Assembly (NCBI RefSeq): GCF_910591885.1
Contig: NW_025963555.1
Span: 1,178,001 to 1,242,000 of the forward strand
Source: Bombus terrestris
Taxonomy: Eukaryota > Arthropoda > Insecta > Hymenoptera > Apidae
DNA: 64,000 bases
Direction of reading: 5' to 3'
Part shown: positions 1-13,065 of the stretch, piece after piece
Layout of the letters: each line of letters begins with the position of its first letter
Numbering within the stretch: position 1 is the stretch's first letter
The notes under the pieces: generated by a model
Databases searched by the model: none
Told to the model about the DNA's origin: nothing
What the model saw: only the letters and a program-made list of their open reading frames with translations
Program-made: the position numbers and the translations under genes

Positions 1-2531
1 TATTTATGAGAAACTACTCATAAACTGTTAACATTTGTCAGTAGGCAATATGATAAAGACTTCCGGCTCCTCGGGCTGGTGCGAATAATTGAATGTCCCC
101 ATGTGCCAAACCGTTGGATTGTGACACATCTCTCCGCGTCCCTCGCTCGCCGTGCTCGCTCGAAAGCTATAGCCTAACCTAAAACCAATCCCTCTTGCGT
201 TGGTCATTCGACATGGAGGCGACTTATTTCAAATTTGGGAACGTGTCGGATCGGATGTGAGGTTGGACTAAATTTTTATGAGCGAGCGGGGCGAGCGAGC
301 TTCGATTACAATTTCCAAGCTATACATATACCTTATATTCACTTGCATATATTTCGTGTTATTACCTAATTTTGTCAGCCATTTCGGACATCACATTGCA
401 CTGTAGTATGTGGAAATAGTGCTATTTATGAGAAACTACTCATAAACTGTTAACATTTGAGAGTAGGCAATAGGATAAAGAATTCCGGCTCCTCGGGCTG
501 GTGCGAATATTTCAATGTCCGTATGTGCCAAACCGTTGGTATGTGACACACCTTTACGCGTCTGTCGCTCGCTGCGCTCTCTCGAAAACTATAGCCTAAC
601 CTGGAACCAATCCATCTTGCGTTCATTATTCGATATGGTGGCGACATACTTCAAATTTGCGAACGTGTCGGATCGGATGTGAGGTTGGACAGGATTTTTA
701 CGAGCGAGCGGAGCGAGCGAGCAACGATCACAATTTCCAAGCTATACATATACCTTATATTCACTTGCATATATTTCGTGTTATTACCTAATTTTGTCAG
801 CCATTTCTGACATCACATTGCACTGTACTATGAGGAAATAGTACTATTTACATGAAACTATTGGTAAACTGTAAACATTTGTCAGTAGGCAATAGGATAA
901 AGACTTCCGGCTCCTGGGGCTGGTGCGAAAATTTCAATGTCCGTATGTGCCAAACCGTTGGTATGTGACACACCTTTACGCGTCTGTCGCTCGCTGCGCT
1001 CTCTCGAAAACTATAGCCTAACCGAGAACCAATCCATCTTGCGTTCATTATTCGATATGGTGGCGACATATTTCAAATTTGCGAACGTGTCGGATCGGAT
1101 GTGAGGTTGGACAGGATTTTTACGAGCGAGCGGAGCGAGCGAGCAACGATCACAATTACCAAGCTATATGTATACCTTATATTGCCTTGCATATATTTCG
1201 TGCTATTACCTAATTGTGTCAGACATTTCGGACATCAGATTGCACTGTAGTATGTGGAAATAGTACTATTTATGAGAAACTACTCATAAACTGTTAACAT
1301 TTGTCAGTAGGCAATTGGATAAAGACTTCCGGCTCCTCGGGCTGGTGCGAATAATTGAATGTCCCCATGTGCCAAGCCGTTGGTATGTGACACACCTTTA
1401 CGCGTCTGTCGCTCGCTGCGCTCTCTCGAAAACTATAGCCTAACATAGAACCAATCCATCTTGCGTTCATTATTCGATATGGTGGCGACATATTTCAAAT
1501 TTGCGAACGTGTCGGATCGGTTGTGAGGTTGGACTAGATTTTTACCAGCGAGCGGAGCGAGCGAGCAACGATCACAATTTCCAAGCTATACATATACCTT
1601 ATATTGCCTTGCATATATTTCGTGTTATTACCTAATTTTGTCAGCCATTTCGGACATCACATTGCACTGTAGTATGTGGAAATAGTACAATTTATGACAA
1701 AATACTCATAAACTGTTAACATTTGTCAGTAGACAATAGGATAAAGACATCCGGCTCCTCGGGCTGGTGCGAATATTTCAATGTCCGTATTTGCCAAGCC
1801 GTTGGTATGTGACACACCTTTACGCGACTGTCGCTCGCTGCGCTCTCTCGAAAACTATAGCCTAACATAGAACCAATCCATCTTGCGTTCATTATTCGAT
1901 ATGGTGGCGACATATTTCAAATTTGGGAACGTGTCGGATCGGTTGTGAGGTTGGACTAGATCTTTACGAGCGAGCGGAGCGAGCGAGCAACGATCACAAT
2001 TTCCAAGCTATACATATACCTTATATTCACTTGCATATATTTCGTGTTATTACCTAATTTTGTCAGCCATTTCAGACATCACATTGCACTGTACTATGAG
2101 GAAATAGTACTATTTACGTGAACTATTGGTAAACTGTAAACATTTGTCAGTAGGCAATAGGATAAAGACCTCCGGCTCCTGGGGCTGGTGCGAAAATTTC
2201 AATGTCCGTATGTGCCAAACCGTTGGTATGTGACACACCTTTACGCGTCTGTCGCTCGCTGCGCTCTCTCGAAAACTATAGCCTAACCGAGAACCAATCC
2301 ATCTTGCGTTCATTATTCGATATGGTGGCGACATATTTCAAATTTGCGAACGTGTCGGATCGGATGTGAGGTTGGACAGGATTTTTACGAGCGAGCGGAG
2401 CGAGCGAGCAACGATCACAATTACCAAGCTACATGTATACCTTATATTGCCTTGCATATATTTCGTGTTATTACCTAATTGTGTCAGACATTTCGGACAT
2501 CAGATTGCACTGTAGTATGTGGAAATAGTAC
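1..2531. repeat. Left-edge block, monomers M1-M6
   Basis: Monomer starts: 1, 423, 845, 1267, 1689, 2111. M1-M4 correspond in order to M14-M17 of HOR-I: M1 is c-type, M2 carries the same GAGAGTAGG head as M15 but without its 7-bp deletion, M3 matches M16 (TTTACATG head), and M4 matches M17 (c-type left end joined to a g-type middle). M5 resembles M19, including the rare GTATTTGCC. This looks like an older or edge copy of the HOR-I order with some monomers missing. M6 has a 1-bp deletion in the head (GTGAACTATTGG). The GC-rich box of M1 differs from the usual form (TATGAGCG, then GCGGGGCG). Confidence 0.8.
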
Positions 2532-5063
2532 TATTTATGAGAAACTACTCATAGACTGTTAACATTTGTCAGTAGGCAATTGGATAAAGACTTCCGGCTC
2601 CTCGGGCTGGTGCGAATAATTGAATGTCCCCATGTGCCAAACCGTTGGATGGTGACACATCTCTCCGCGTCACCCTCTCGCTGTGCTCGCTCGAAAGCTA
2701 TAGCCTAACCTAAAACCAATCCCTCTTGCGTTGGTCATTCGACATGGAGGCGACTTATTTCAAATTTGGGAACGTGTCGGATCGGATGTGAGGTTGGACT
2801 AAATTTTTACGAGCGAGCGGAGCGAGCGAGCTTCGATTACAATTTCCAAGCTATACATATACCTTATATTCACTTGCATATATTTCGTGATATTACCTAA
2901 TTTTGTCAGCCATTTCGGACATCACATTGCACTGTACTATGAGGAAATAGTACTATTTACGTGAAACTATTGGTAAACTGTAAACATTTGTCAGTAGGCA
3001 ATAGGATAAAGACTTCCGGCTCCTCGGGCTGGTGCGAAAATTACAATGTCCGTATGTGCCAAACCGTTGGTATGTGACACACCTTTACGCGTCTGTCGCT
3101 CGCTGCGCTCTCTCGAAAACTGTAGCCTAACCTAGAACCAATCCATCTTGCGTTCATTATTCGATATGGTGGCGACATATTTCAAATTTGAGAACGTGTC
3201 GGATCGGTTGTGAGGTTGGACAGGATTTTTACCAGCGAGCGGAGCGAGCGAGCAAGGATCACAATTTCCAAGCTATACATATACCTGTTATTGCCTTGCA
3301 TATATTTCGTGTTATTACCTAATTTTGTCAGCCATTTCGGACATCACATTGCACTGTAGTATGTGGAAATAGTACTATTTATGAGAAACTACTCATAAAC
3401 TGTTAACATTTGTCAGTAGGCAATATGATAAAGACTTCCGGCTCCTCGGGCTGGTGCGAATAATTGAATGTCCCCATGTGCCAAACCGTTGGATTGTGAC
3501 ACATCTCTCCGCGTCCCTCGCACGCCGTGCTCGCTCGAAAGCTATAGCCTAACCTAAAACCAATCCCTCTTGCGTTGGTCATTCGACATGGAGGCGACTT
3601 ATTTCAAATTTGGGAACGTGTCGGATCGGATGTGAGGTTGGACTAAATTTTTACGAGCGAGCGGAGCGAGCGAGCTTCGATTACAATTTCCAAGCTATAC
3701 ATATACCTTATATTCACTTGCATATATTTCGTGATATTACCTAATTTTGTCAGCCATTTCGGACATCACATTGCACTGTACTATGAGGAAATAGTACTAT
3801 TTACGTGAAACTATTGGTAAACTGTAAACATTTGTCAGTAGGCAATAGGATAAAGACTTCCGGCTCCTCGGGCTGGTGCGAAAATTTCAATGTCCGCATG
3901 TGCCAAACCGTTGGTATGTGACACACCTTTACGCGTCTGTCGCTCGCTGCGCTCTCTCGAAAACTGTAGCCTAACCTAGAACCAATCCATCTTGCGTTCA
4001 TTATTCTATATGGTGGCGACATATTTCAAATTTGAGAACGTGTCGGATCGGATGTGAGGTTGGACAGGATTTTTACGAGCGAGCGGAGCGAGCGAGCGAC
4101 GATCACAATTTCCAAGCTATACATATACCTTATATTGCCTTGCATATATTTCGTGTTATTACCTAATTGTGTCAGCCATTTCGGACATCACATTGCACTG
4201 TAGTATGTGGAAATAGTACTATTTATGAGAAACTACTCATAAACTGTTAACATTTGTCAGTAGGCAATAGGATAAAGACTTCCGGCTCCTCGGGCTGGTG
4301 CGAATAATTGAATGTCCCCATGTGCCAAACCGTTGGAATGTGACACATCTCTCCGCGTCCCTCCCTAGCCGTGCTCGCTCGAAAGCTATAGCCTAACCTA
4401 AAACCAATCCCTCTTGCGTTGGTCATTAGACATGGAGGCGACTTATTTCAAATTCGGGAACGTGTCGGATCGGATGTGAGGTTGGACTATATTTTTACGA
4501 GCGAGCGGAGCGAGCGAGCAACGATCACAATTTCCAAGCTATACATATACCTTATATTCACTTGCATATATTTCGTGTTATTACCTAATTTTGTCAGCCA
4601 TTTCAGACATCACATTGCACTGTACTATGAGGAAATAGTACTATTTACGTGAAACTATTGGTAAACTGTAAACATTTGTCAGTAGACAATAGGATAAAGA
4701 CTTCCGGCACCTGGGGCTGGTGCGAAAATTTCAATGTCCGTATGTGCCAAACCGTTGGTATGTGACACACGTTTACGCGTCTGTCGCTCGCTGCGCTCTC
4801 TCGAAAACTATAGCCTAACCGAGAACCAATCCATCTTGCGTTCATTATTCGATATGGTGGCGACATATTTCAAATTTGCGAACGTGTCGGATCGGATGTG
4901 AGGTTGGACAGGATTTTTACGAGCGAGCGGAGCGAGCGAGCAACGATCACAATTACCAAGCTATATGTATACCTTATATTGCCTTGCATATATTTCGTGT
5001 TATTACCGAATTGTGTCAGACATTTCGGACATCAGATTGCACTGTAGTATGTGGAAATAGTAC
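2532..5063. repeat. Dimer-periodic block, monomers M7-M12
   Basis: Monomer starts: 2532, 2954, 3376, 3798, 4220, 4642. Odd monomers (M7, M9, M11) have head A, c-type middle and m-type segment. Even monomers (M8, M10, M12) have head B, g-type middle and v-type segment. The effective period is therefore 844 bp, three times over. M8 and M10 share the rare AACTGTAGCC in place of AACTATAGCC, supporting direct duplication of a dimer. The M12-M13 junction leads into HOR-I. Confidence 0.8.
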
Positions 5064-5944
5064 TATTTCTGAGAAACTACTCATAAACTGTTAACATTTG
5101 TCAGTAGGCAATTGGATAAAGATTTCCGGCTCCTCGGGCTGGTGCGAATAATTGAATGTCCCCATGTGCCAATCCGTTGGATGGTGACACATCTCTCCGC
5201 GTCCCTCTCTCGCCGTGCTCGCTCGAAAGCTATAGCCTAACCTAAAACCAATCCCTCTTGCGTTGGTCATTCGACATGGAGGCGACTTATTTCAAATTTG
5301 AGAACGTGTCGGATCGGATGTGAGGTTGGACAGGATTTTTACCAGCGAGCGGAGCGAGCGAGCAACGATCACAATTTCCAAGCTATGCATATACCTTATA
5401 TTGCCTTGCATATATTTCGTGTTATTACCTAATTGTGTCAGCCATTTCAGACATCACATTGCACTGTAGTATGTGGAAATAGTAGTATTTATGAGAAACT
5501 ACTCATAAACTGTTAACATTTGTCAGTAGGCAATATGATAAAGACTTCCGGCTCCTCGGGCTGGTGCGAATAATTGAATGTCCCCATGTGCCAAACCGTT
5601 GGATTGTGACACATCTCTCCGCGTCCCTCGCTCGCCGTGCTCGCTCGAAAGCTATAGCCTAACCTAAAACCAATCCCTCTTGCGTTGGTCATTCGACGTG
5701 GAGGCGACTTATTTCAAATTTGGGAACGTGTCGGATCGGATGTGAGATTGGACTAAATTTTTACGAGCGAGCGGAGCGAGCGAGCTTCGATTACAATTTC
5801 CAAGCTATACATATACCTTATATTGCCTTGCATATATTTCGTGTTATTACCTAATTTTGTCAGCCATTTCGGACATCACATTGCACTGTAGTATGTGGAA
5901 ATAGTGCTATTTATGAGAAACTACTCATAAACTGTTAACATTTG

Positions 5945-5960
5945 AGAGTAGGATAAAGAA
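5945..5960. other. 7-bp deletion marker in HOR-I (M15)
   Basis: In M2 the sequence reads GTAGGCAATAGGATAAAG. In M15 it reads GTAGGATAAAG. The seven lost bases lie between two TAGG direct repeats, as expected of replication slippage or short-homology deletion. The same deletion is in M25 (near 10164), M34 (near 13954) and M45 (near 18588), and nowhere else that I saw, so it arose once and then spread with HOR-I. Confidence 0.87.
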
Positions 5961-8900
5961 TTCCGGCTCCTCGGGCTGGTGCGAATATTTCAATGTCCGT
6001 ATGTGCCAAAGCGTTGGTATGTGACACACCTTTACGCGTCTGTCGCTCGCTGCGCTCTCTCGAAAACTATAGCCTAACCTGGAACCAATCCATCTTGCGT
6101 TCATTATTCGATATGGTGGCGACATACTTCAAATTTGCGAACGTGTCGGATCGGATGTGAGGTTGGACAGGATTTTTACGAGCGAGCGGAGCGAGCGAGC
6201 AACGATCACAATTTCCAAGCTATACATATACCTTATATTCACTTGCATATATTTCGTGTTATTACCTAATTTTGTCAGCTATTTCTGACATCACATTGCA
6301 CTGTACTATGAGGAAATAGTACTATTTACATGAAACTATTGGTAAACTGTAAACATTTGTCAGTAGGCAATAGGATAAAGACTTCCGGCTCCTGGGGCTG
6401 GTGCGAAAATTTCAATGTCCGTATGTGCCAAACCGTTGGTATGTGACACACCTTTACGCGTCTGTCGCTCGCTGCGCTCTCTCGAAAACTATAGCCTAAC
6501 CGAGAACCAATCCATCTTGCGTTCATTATTCGATATGGTGGCGACATATTTCAAATTTGCGAACGTGTCGGATCGGATGTGAGGTTGGACAGGATTTTTA
6601 CGAGCGAGCGGAACGAGCGAGCAACGATCACAATTACCAAGCTATATGTATACCTTATATTGCCTTGCATATATTTCGTGCTATTACCTAATTGTGTCAG
6701 ACATTTCGGACATCAGATTGCACTGTAGTATGTGGAAATAGTACTATTTATGAGAAACTACTCATAAACTGTTAACATTTGTCAGTAGGCAATTGGATAA
6801 AGACTTCCGGCTCCTCGGGCTGGTGCGAATAATTGAATGTCCCCATGTGCCAAGCCGTTGGTATGTGACACACCTTTACGCGTCTGTCGCTCGCTGCGCT
6901 CTCTCGAAAACTATAGCCTAACATAGAACCAATCCATCTTGCGTTCATTATTCGATATGGTGGCGACATATTTCAAATTTGCGAACGTGTCGGATCGGTT
7001 GTGAGGTTGGACTAGATTTTTACGAGCGAGCGGAGCGAGCGAGCAACGATCACAATTTCCAAGCTATACATATACCTTATATTGCCTTGCATATATTTCG
7101 TGTTATTACCTAATTTTGTCAGCCATTTCGGACATCACATTGCACTGTAGTATGTGGAAATAGTACAATTTATGACAAAATACTCATAAACTGTTAACAT
7201 TTGTCAGTAGACAATAGGATAAAGACTTCCGGCTCCTCGGGCTGGTGCGAATATTTCAATGTCCGTATGTGCCAAGCCGTTGGTATGTGACACACCTTTA
7301 CGCGACTGTCGCTCGCTGCGCTCTCTCGAAAACTATAGTCTAACCTAGAACCAATCCATCTTGCGTTGGTCATTCGACATGGAGGCGACTTATTTCAAAT
7401 TTGGGAACGTGTCGGATCGGATGTGAGGTTGGACTAAATTTTTACGAGCGAGCGGAGCGAGCGAGCAACGATCACAATTCCAAGCTATACATATACCTTA
7501 TATTGCCTTGCATATATTTCGTGTTATTACCTAATTTTGTCAGCCATTTCGGACATCACATTGCACTGTAGTATGTGGAAATAGTACAATTTATGACAAA
7601 ATACTCATAAACTGTTAACATTTGTCAGTAGACAATAGGATAAAGACATCCGGCTCCTCGGGCTGGTGCGAATATTTCAATGTCCGTATTTGCCAAGCCG
7701 TTGGTATGTGACACACCTTTACGCGACTGTCGCTCGCTGCGCTCTCTCGAAAACTATAGCCTAACATAGAACCAATCCATCTTGCGTTCATTATTCGATA
7801 TGGTGGCGACATATTTCAAATTTGCGAACGTGTCGGATCGGTTGTGAGGTTGGACTAGATCTTTACGAGCGAGCGGAGCGAGCGAGCAACGATCACAATT
7901 TCCAAGCTATACATATACCTTATATTGCCTTGCATATATTTCGTGTTATTACCTAATTTTGTCAGCCATTTCGGACATCACATTGCACTGTACCATGAGG
8001 AAATAGTACTATTTACGTGAAACTATTGGTAAACTGTAAACATTTGTCAGTAGGCAATAGGATAAAGACTTCCGGCTCCTCGGGCTGTTGCCAATATTTC
8101 AATGTCCGTATGTGCCAAACCGTTGGTTTGTGACACAACTTTACGCGTCTCTCGCTCGCTGCGCTCGCTCGAAAACTATAGCCTAACCTAGAACCAATCC
8201 ATCTTGCGTTCATTATTCGACATGGAGGCGACTTATTTCAAATTTGGGAACGTGTCGGATCGGATGTGAGGTTGGACTAGATTTTTACGAGCGAGCGGAG
8301 CGAGCGACCAACGATCACAATTTCCAAGATATACATATACCTTATATTGCCTTGCATATATTTCGTGTTATTACCTAATTTTTTCAGCCATTTCGGACAT
8401 CACATTGCACTGTAGTATGTGGAAATAGTACTATTTATGAGAAACTACTCATAAATTGTTAACATTTGTCAGTAGGCAATAGGATAAAGACTTCCGGCTC
8501 CTCGGGCTGGTGGGAATAATTGAATGTCCCCATGTGCCAAACCGTTGGATTGTGACACATCTCTCCGCGTCCCTCGCTCGCCGCTCTCGCTCGAAAGCTA
8601 TAGCCTAACCTAAAACCAATCCCTCTTGCGTTGGTCATTCGACATGGAGGCGACTTATTTCAAATTTGGGAACGTGTCGGATCGGATGTGAGGTTAGACT
8701 AAATTTTTACGAGCGAGCGGAGCGAGCGAGCTTCGATTACAATTTCCAAGCTATACATATACCTTATATTCACTTGCATATATTTCGTGTTATTACCTAA
8801 TTTTGTCAGCCATTTCGGACATCACATTGCACTGTACTATGAGGAAATAGTACTATTTACGTGAAACTATTGGTAAACTGTAAACATTTGTCAGTAGGCA

Positions 8901-8995
8901 ATAGGATAAAGATTTCCGGCTCCTCAGGCAGTTGCCAATATTTCAATGTCCGTATGTGCCAAACCGTTGGTTTGTGACACACCTTTACGCGTCTC

Positions 8996-9015
8996 TCGCT
9001 CGCTGCGCTCGCTCG
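8996..9015. repeat. Left arm of the GC-rich inverted repeat (M22)
   Basis: This TCGC/GCTCG-rich stretch at monomer positions about 143-162 is the near-perfect reverse complement of the box at 9132-9151. It exists in three allele forms along the array: t-type (best partner), g-type (GCTCTCTCG at the right end), and c-type (CTCGCCGTGCTCGCTCG or CTCGCCGCTCTCGCTCG). It varies far more than the right arm. Confidence 0.8.
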
Positions 9016-9131
9016 AAAACTATAGCCTAACCTAAAACCAATCCATCTTGCGTTCATTGTTCGATATGGTGGCGACATATTTCGAATTTCCGAACGTGTC
9101 GGATCGGATGTGAGGTTGGACAGGATTTTTA

Positions 9132-9151
9132 CGAGCGAGCGGAGCGAGCGA
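9132..9151. repeat. GC-rich GAGC/CGAG box, right arm of an inverted repeat
   Basis: At monomer positions 279-300 nearly every copy has two CGAG units, then CG-GAG, then two CGAG units and a final C. In M22 the 20 bases here pair with the left arm at 8996-9015, with 19 of 20 matching; the single mismatch (G opposite G) is at the centre. The left arm is good in t-type monomers, weaker in g- and c-type ones. The spacer is 116 bp. Exceptions seen in the right arm are few: M1, M16 and M26 (CGGAACG), M20 and its copies (GCGACC at the end), M135 (GCGATCG), first-base changes (CCAGCG, CTAGCG, CGGGCG) and the 13-bp expansion in M91 and M94. Confidence 0.83.
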
Positions 9152-9275
9152 GCAACGATCACAATTACCAAGCTATATGTATACCTTATATTGCCTTGCA
9201 TATATTTCGTGTTATTACCGAATTGTGTCAGACATTTCGGACATCAGATTGCACTGTAGTATGTGGAAATAGTAC

Positions 9276-12200
9276 TATTTCTGAGAAACTACTCATAAAC
9301 TGTTAACATTTGTCAGTAGGCAATTGGATAAAGATTTCCGGCTCCTCGGGCTGGTGCGAATAATTGAATGTCCCCATGTGCCAATCCGTTGGATGGTGAC
9401 ACATCTCTCCGCGTCCCTCTCTCGCCGTGCTCGCTCGAAAGCTATAGCCTAACCTAAAACCAATCCCTCTTGCGTTGGTCATTCGACATGGAGGCGACTT
9501 ATTTCAAATTTGAGAACGTGTCGGATCGGATGTGAGGTTGGACAGGATTTTTACCAGCGAGCGGAGCGAGCGAGCAACGATCACAATTTCCAAGCTATGC
9601 ATATACCTTATATTGCCTTGCATATATTTCGTGTTATTACCTAATTGTGTCAGCCATTTCAGACATCACATTGCACTGTAGTATGTGGAAATAGTACTAT
9701 TTATGAGAAACTACTCATAAACTGTTAACATTTGTCAGTAGGCAATATGATAAAGACTTCCGGCTCCTCGGGCTGGTGCGAATAATTGAATGTCCCCATG
9801 TGCCAAACCGTTGGATTGTGACACATCTCTCCGCGTCCCTCGCTCGCCGTGCTCGCTCGAAAGCTATAGCCTAACCTAAAACCAATCCCTCTTGCGTTGG
9901 TCATTCGACGTGGAGGCGACTTATTTCAAATTTGGGAACGTGTCGGATCGGATGTGAGATTGGACTACATTTTTACGAGCGAGCGGAGCGAGCGAGCTTC
10001 GATTACAATTTCCAAGCTATACATTTACCTTATATTGCCTTGCATATATTTCGTGTTATTACCTAATTTTGTCAGCCATTTCGGACATCACATTGCACTG
10101 TAGTATGTGGAAATAGTGCTATTTATGAGAAACTACTCATAAACTGTTAACATTTGAGAGTAGGATAAAGAATTCCGGCTCCTCGGGCTGGTGCGAATAT
10201 TTCAATGTCCGTATGTGCCAAAGCGTTGGTATGTGACACACCTTTACGCGTCTGTCGCTCGCTGCGCTCTCTCGAAAACTATAGCCTAACCTGGAACCAA
10301 TCCATCTTGCGTTCATTATTCGATATGGTGGCGACATACTTCAAATTTGCGAACGTGTCGGATCGGATGTGAGGTTGGACAGGATTTTTACGAGCGAGCG
10401 GAGCGAGCGAGCAACGATCACAATTTCCAAGCTATACATATACCTTATATTCACTTGCATATATTTCGTGTTATTACCTAATTTTGTCAGCTATTTCTGA
10501 CATCACATTGCACTGTACTATGAGGAAATAGTACTATTTACATGAAACTATTGGTAAACTGTAAACATTTGTCAGTAGGCAATAGGATAAAGACTTCCGG
10601 CTCCTGGGGCTGGTGCGAAAATTTCAATGTCCGTATGTGCCAAACCGTTGGTATGTGACACACCTTTACGCGTCTGTCGCTCGCTGCGCTCTCTCGAAAA
10701 CTATAGCCTAACCGAGAACCAATCCATCTTGCGTTCATTATTCGATATGGTGGCGACATATTTCAAATTTGCGAACGTGTCGGATCGGATGTGAGGTTGG
10801 ACAGGATTTTTACGAGCGAGCGGAACGAGCGAGCAACGATCACAATTACCAAGCTATATGTATACCTTATATTGCCTTGCATATATTTCGTGCTATTACC
10901 TAATTGTGTCAGACATTTCGGACATCAGATTGCACTGTAGTATGTGGAAATAGTACTATTTATGAGAAACTACTCATAAACTGTTAACATTTGTCAGTAG
11001 GCAATTGGATAAAGACTTCCGGCTCCTCGGGCTGGTGCGAATAATTGAATGTCCCCATGTGCCAAGCCGTTGGTATGTGACACACCTTTACGCGTCTGTC
11101 GCTCGCTGCGCTCTCTCGAAAACTATAGCCTAACATAGAACCAATCCATCTTGCGTTCATTATTCGATATGGTGGCGACATATTTCAAATTTGCGAACGT
11201 GTCGGATCGGTTGTGAGGTTGGACTAGATTTTTACGAGCGAGCGGAGCGAGCGAGCAACGATCACAATTTCCAAGCTATACATATACCTTATATTGCCTT
11301 GCATATATTTCTTGTTATTACCTAATTTTGTCAGCCATTTCGGACATCACATTGCACTGTAGTATGTGGAAATAGTACAATTTATGACAAAATACTCATA
11401 AACTGTTAACATTTGTCAGTAGACAATAGGATAAAGACTTCCGGCTCCTCGGGCTGGTGCGAATATTTCAATGTCCGTATGTGCCAAGCCGTTGGTATGT
11501 GACACACCTTTACGCGACTGTCGCTCGCTGCGCTCTCTCGAAAACTATAGTCTAACCTAGAACCAATCCATCTTGCGTTGGTCATTCGACATGGAGGCGA
11601 CTTATTTCAAATTTGGGAACGTGTCGGATCGGATGTGAGGTTGGACTAAATTTTTACGAGCGAGCGGAGCGAGCGAGCAACGATCACAATTCCAAGCTAT
11701 ACATATACCTTATATTGCCTTGCATATATTTCGTGTTATTACCTAATTTTGTCAGCCATTTCGGACATCACATTGCACTGTAGTATGTGGAAATAGCACA
11801 ATTTATGACAAAATACTCATAAACTGTTAACATTTGTCAGTAGACAATAGGATAAAGACATCCGGCTCCTCGGGCTGGTGCGAATATTTCAATGTCCGTA
11901 TGTGCCAAACCGTTGGTTTGTGACACAACTTTACGCGTCTCTCGCTCGCTGCGCTCGCTCGAAAACTATAGCCTAACCTAGAACCAATCCATCTTGCGTT
12001 CATTATTCGACATGGAGGCGACTTATTTCAAATTTGGGAACGTGTCGGATCGGATGTGAGGTTGGACTAGATTTTTACGAGCGAGCGGAGCGAGCGACCA
12101 ACGATCACAATTTCCAAGATATACATATACCTTATATTGCCTTGCATATATTTCGTGTTATTACCTAATTTTTTCAGCCATTTCGGACATCACATTGCAC

Positions 12201-13065
12201 TGTAGTATGTGGAAATAGTACTATTTATGAGAAACTGCTCATAAATTGTTAACATTTGTCAGTAGGCAATAGGATAAAGACTTCCGGCTCCTCGGGCTGG
12301 TGGGAATAATTGAATGTCCCCATGTGCCAAACCGTTGGATTGTGACACATCTCTCCGCGTCCCTCGCTCGCCGCTCTCGCTCGAAAGCTATAGCCTAACC
12401 TAAAACCAATCCCTCTTGCGTTGGTCATTCGACATGGAGGCGACTTATTTCAAATTTGGGAACGTGTCGGATCGGATGTGAGGTTAGACTAAATTTTTAC
12501 GAGCGAGCGGAGCGAGCGAGCTTCGATTACAATTTCCAAGCTATACATATACCTTATATTCACTTGCATATATTTCGTGTTATTACCTAATTTTGTCAGC
12601 CATTTCGGACATCACATTGCACTGTACTATGAGGAAATAGTACTATTTACGTGAAACTATTGGTAAACTGTAAACATTTGTCAGTAGGCAATAGGATAAA
12701 GATTTCCGGCTCCTCAGGCAGTTGCCAATATTTCAATGTCCGTATGTGCCAAACCGTTGGTTTGTGACACACCTTTACGCGTCTCTCGCTCGCTGCGCTC
12801 GCTCGAAAACTATAGCCTAACCTAAAACCAATCCATCTTGCGTTCATTGTTCGATATGGTGGCGACATATTTCGAATTTCCGAACGTGTCGGATCGGATG
12901 TGAGGTTGGACAGGATTTTTACGAGCGAGCGGAGCGAGCGAGCAACGATCACAATTACCAAGCTATATGTATACCTTATATTGCCTTGCATATATTTCGT
13001 GTTATTACCGAATTGTGTCAGACATTTCGGACATCAGATTGCACTGTAGTATGTGGAAATAGTAC
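9276..13065. repeat. HOR-I unit 2 (9 monomers, M23-M31)
   Basis: Monomer starts: 9276, 9698, 10120, 10535, 10957, 11379, 11800, 12222, 12644; total 3790 bp, exactly one monomer (422 bp) shorter than unit 1. The loss is explained by M29, whose left part matches M19 and right part matches M20, so the two monomers are fused into one. All other phase markers (TTTCTGAG head, 7-bp deletion near 10164, CACAATTCC deletion in M28, CAGGCAGTTGCC in M31) keep their order. Confidence 0.88.
11800..12221. repeat. Chimeric monomer M29 (M19/M20 fusion)
   Basis: The left end has the D head and GACATCCGGCTCC of M19. The right part has AAACCGTTGGTTTG, ACAACTTTACG and the m/v hybrid segment of M20. The switch lies inside a 19-bp tract identical in both parents, at 11883-11901: the base before it (CG-AATA) is M19-like, and the base after it (G in TATGTGCC) is M20-like where M19 has T. 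The full length of 422 bp shows an in-register exchange one monomer out of phase. Confidence 0.85.

Larger units (their letters stand above)
5064..9275. repeat. HOR-I unit 1 (10 monomers, M13-M22)
   Basis: Monomer starts: 5064, 5486, 5908, 6323, 6745, 7167, 7588, 8010, 8432, 8854; total 4212 bp. Phase markers shared with later units are a TTTCTGAG head in the first monomer (5064), a 7-bp deletion in the third (M15, near 5952), a GCTATTTCTGACATC tail before M16, a 1-bp deletion giving CACAATTCC in M18, ACAACTTTACG in M20, GTGGGAATAATTG in M21 and CAGGCAGTTGCC in M22. Unit 1 shares with unit 2 the box variant CGGAACGAGC in its fourth monomer (M16), which units 3 and 4 lack. Confidence 0.88.

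Noticed and set aside
186..235. CENP-B box (TTCG, four bases, A, two bases, CGGG)
   Set aside because: TTCGACATGGAGG and TTCGATATGGTGG begin with TTCG but lack the required A and the CGGG end. I found no other match in the monomer.
1..422. Internal dimer structure (two roughly 211-bp halves) within the monomer
   Set aside because: The halves share only short matches such as TTTGTCAG; no consistent alignment was visible.
9016..9131. Spacer of the GC-rich inverted repeat as a microRNA-like hairpin precursor
   Set aside because: The 116-bp loop is much longer than the 20-bp stem, and the left arm pairs poorly in g- and c-type monomers. No evidence of transcription can be read from the sequence.
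8857..9201. The longest frame (114 codons, minus strand; also in M31, M41, M52, M63, M103, M113, M119 and others) as a small secreted or membrane protein
   Set aside because: Its extra N-terminal part exists only where the tail allele and the v-type segment happen to be read in one open frame. Other monomers lose it through substitutions. No start context or conservation beyond the DNA repeat supports it.
5064..9275. Prokaryotic features (ribosome binding sites, operons, terminators)
   Set aside because: Nothing in the window resembles bacterial gene organisation; the sequence is a homogeneous tandem repeat throughout.
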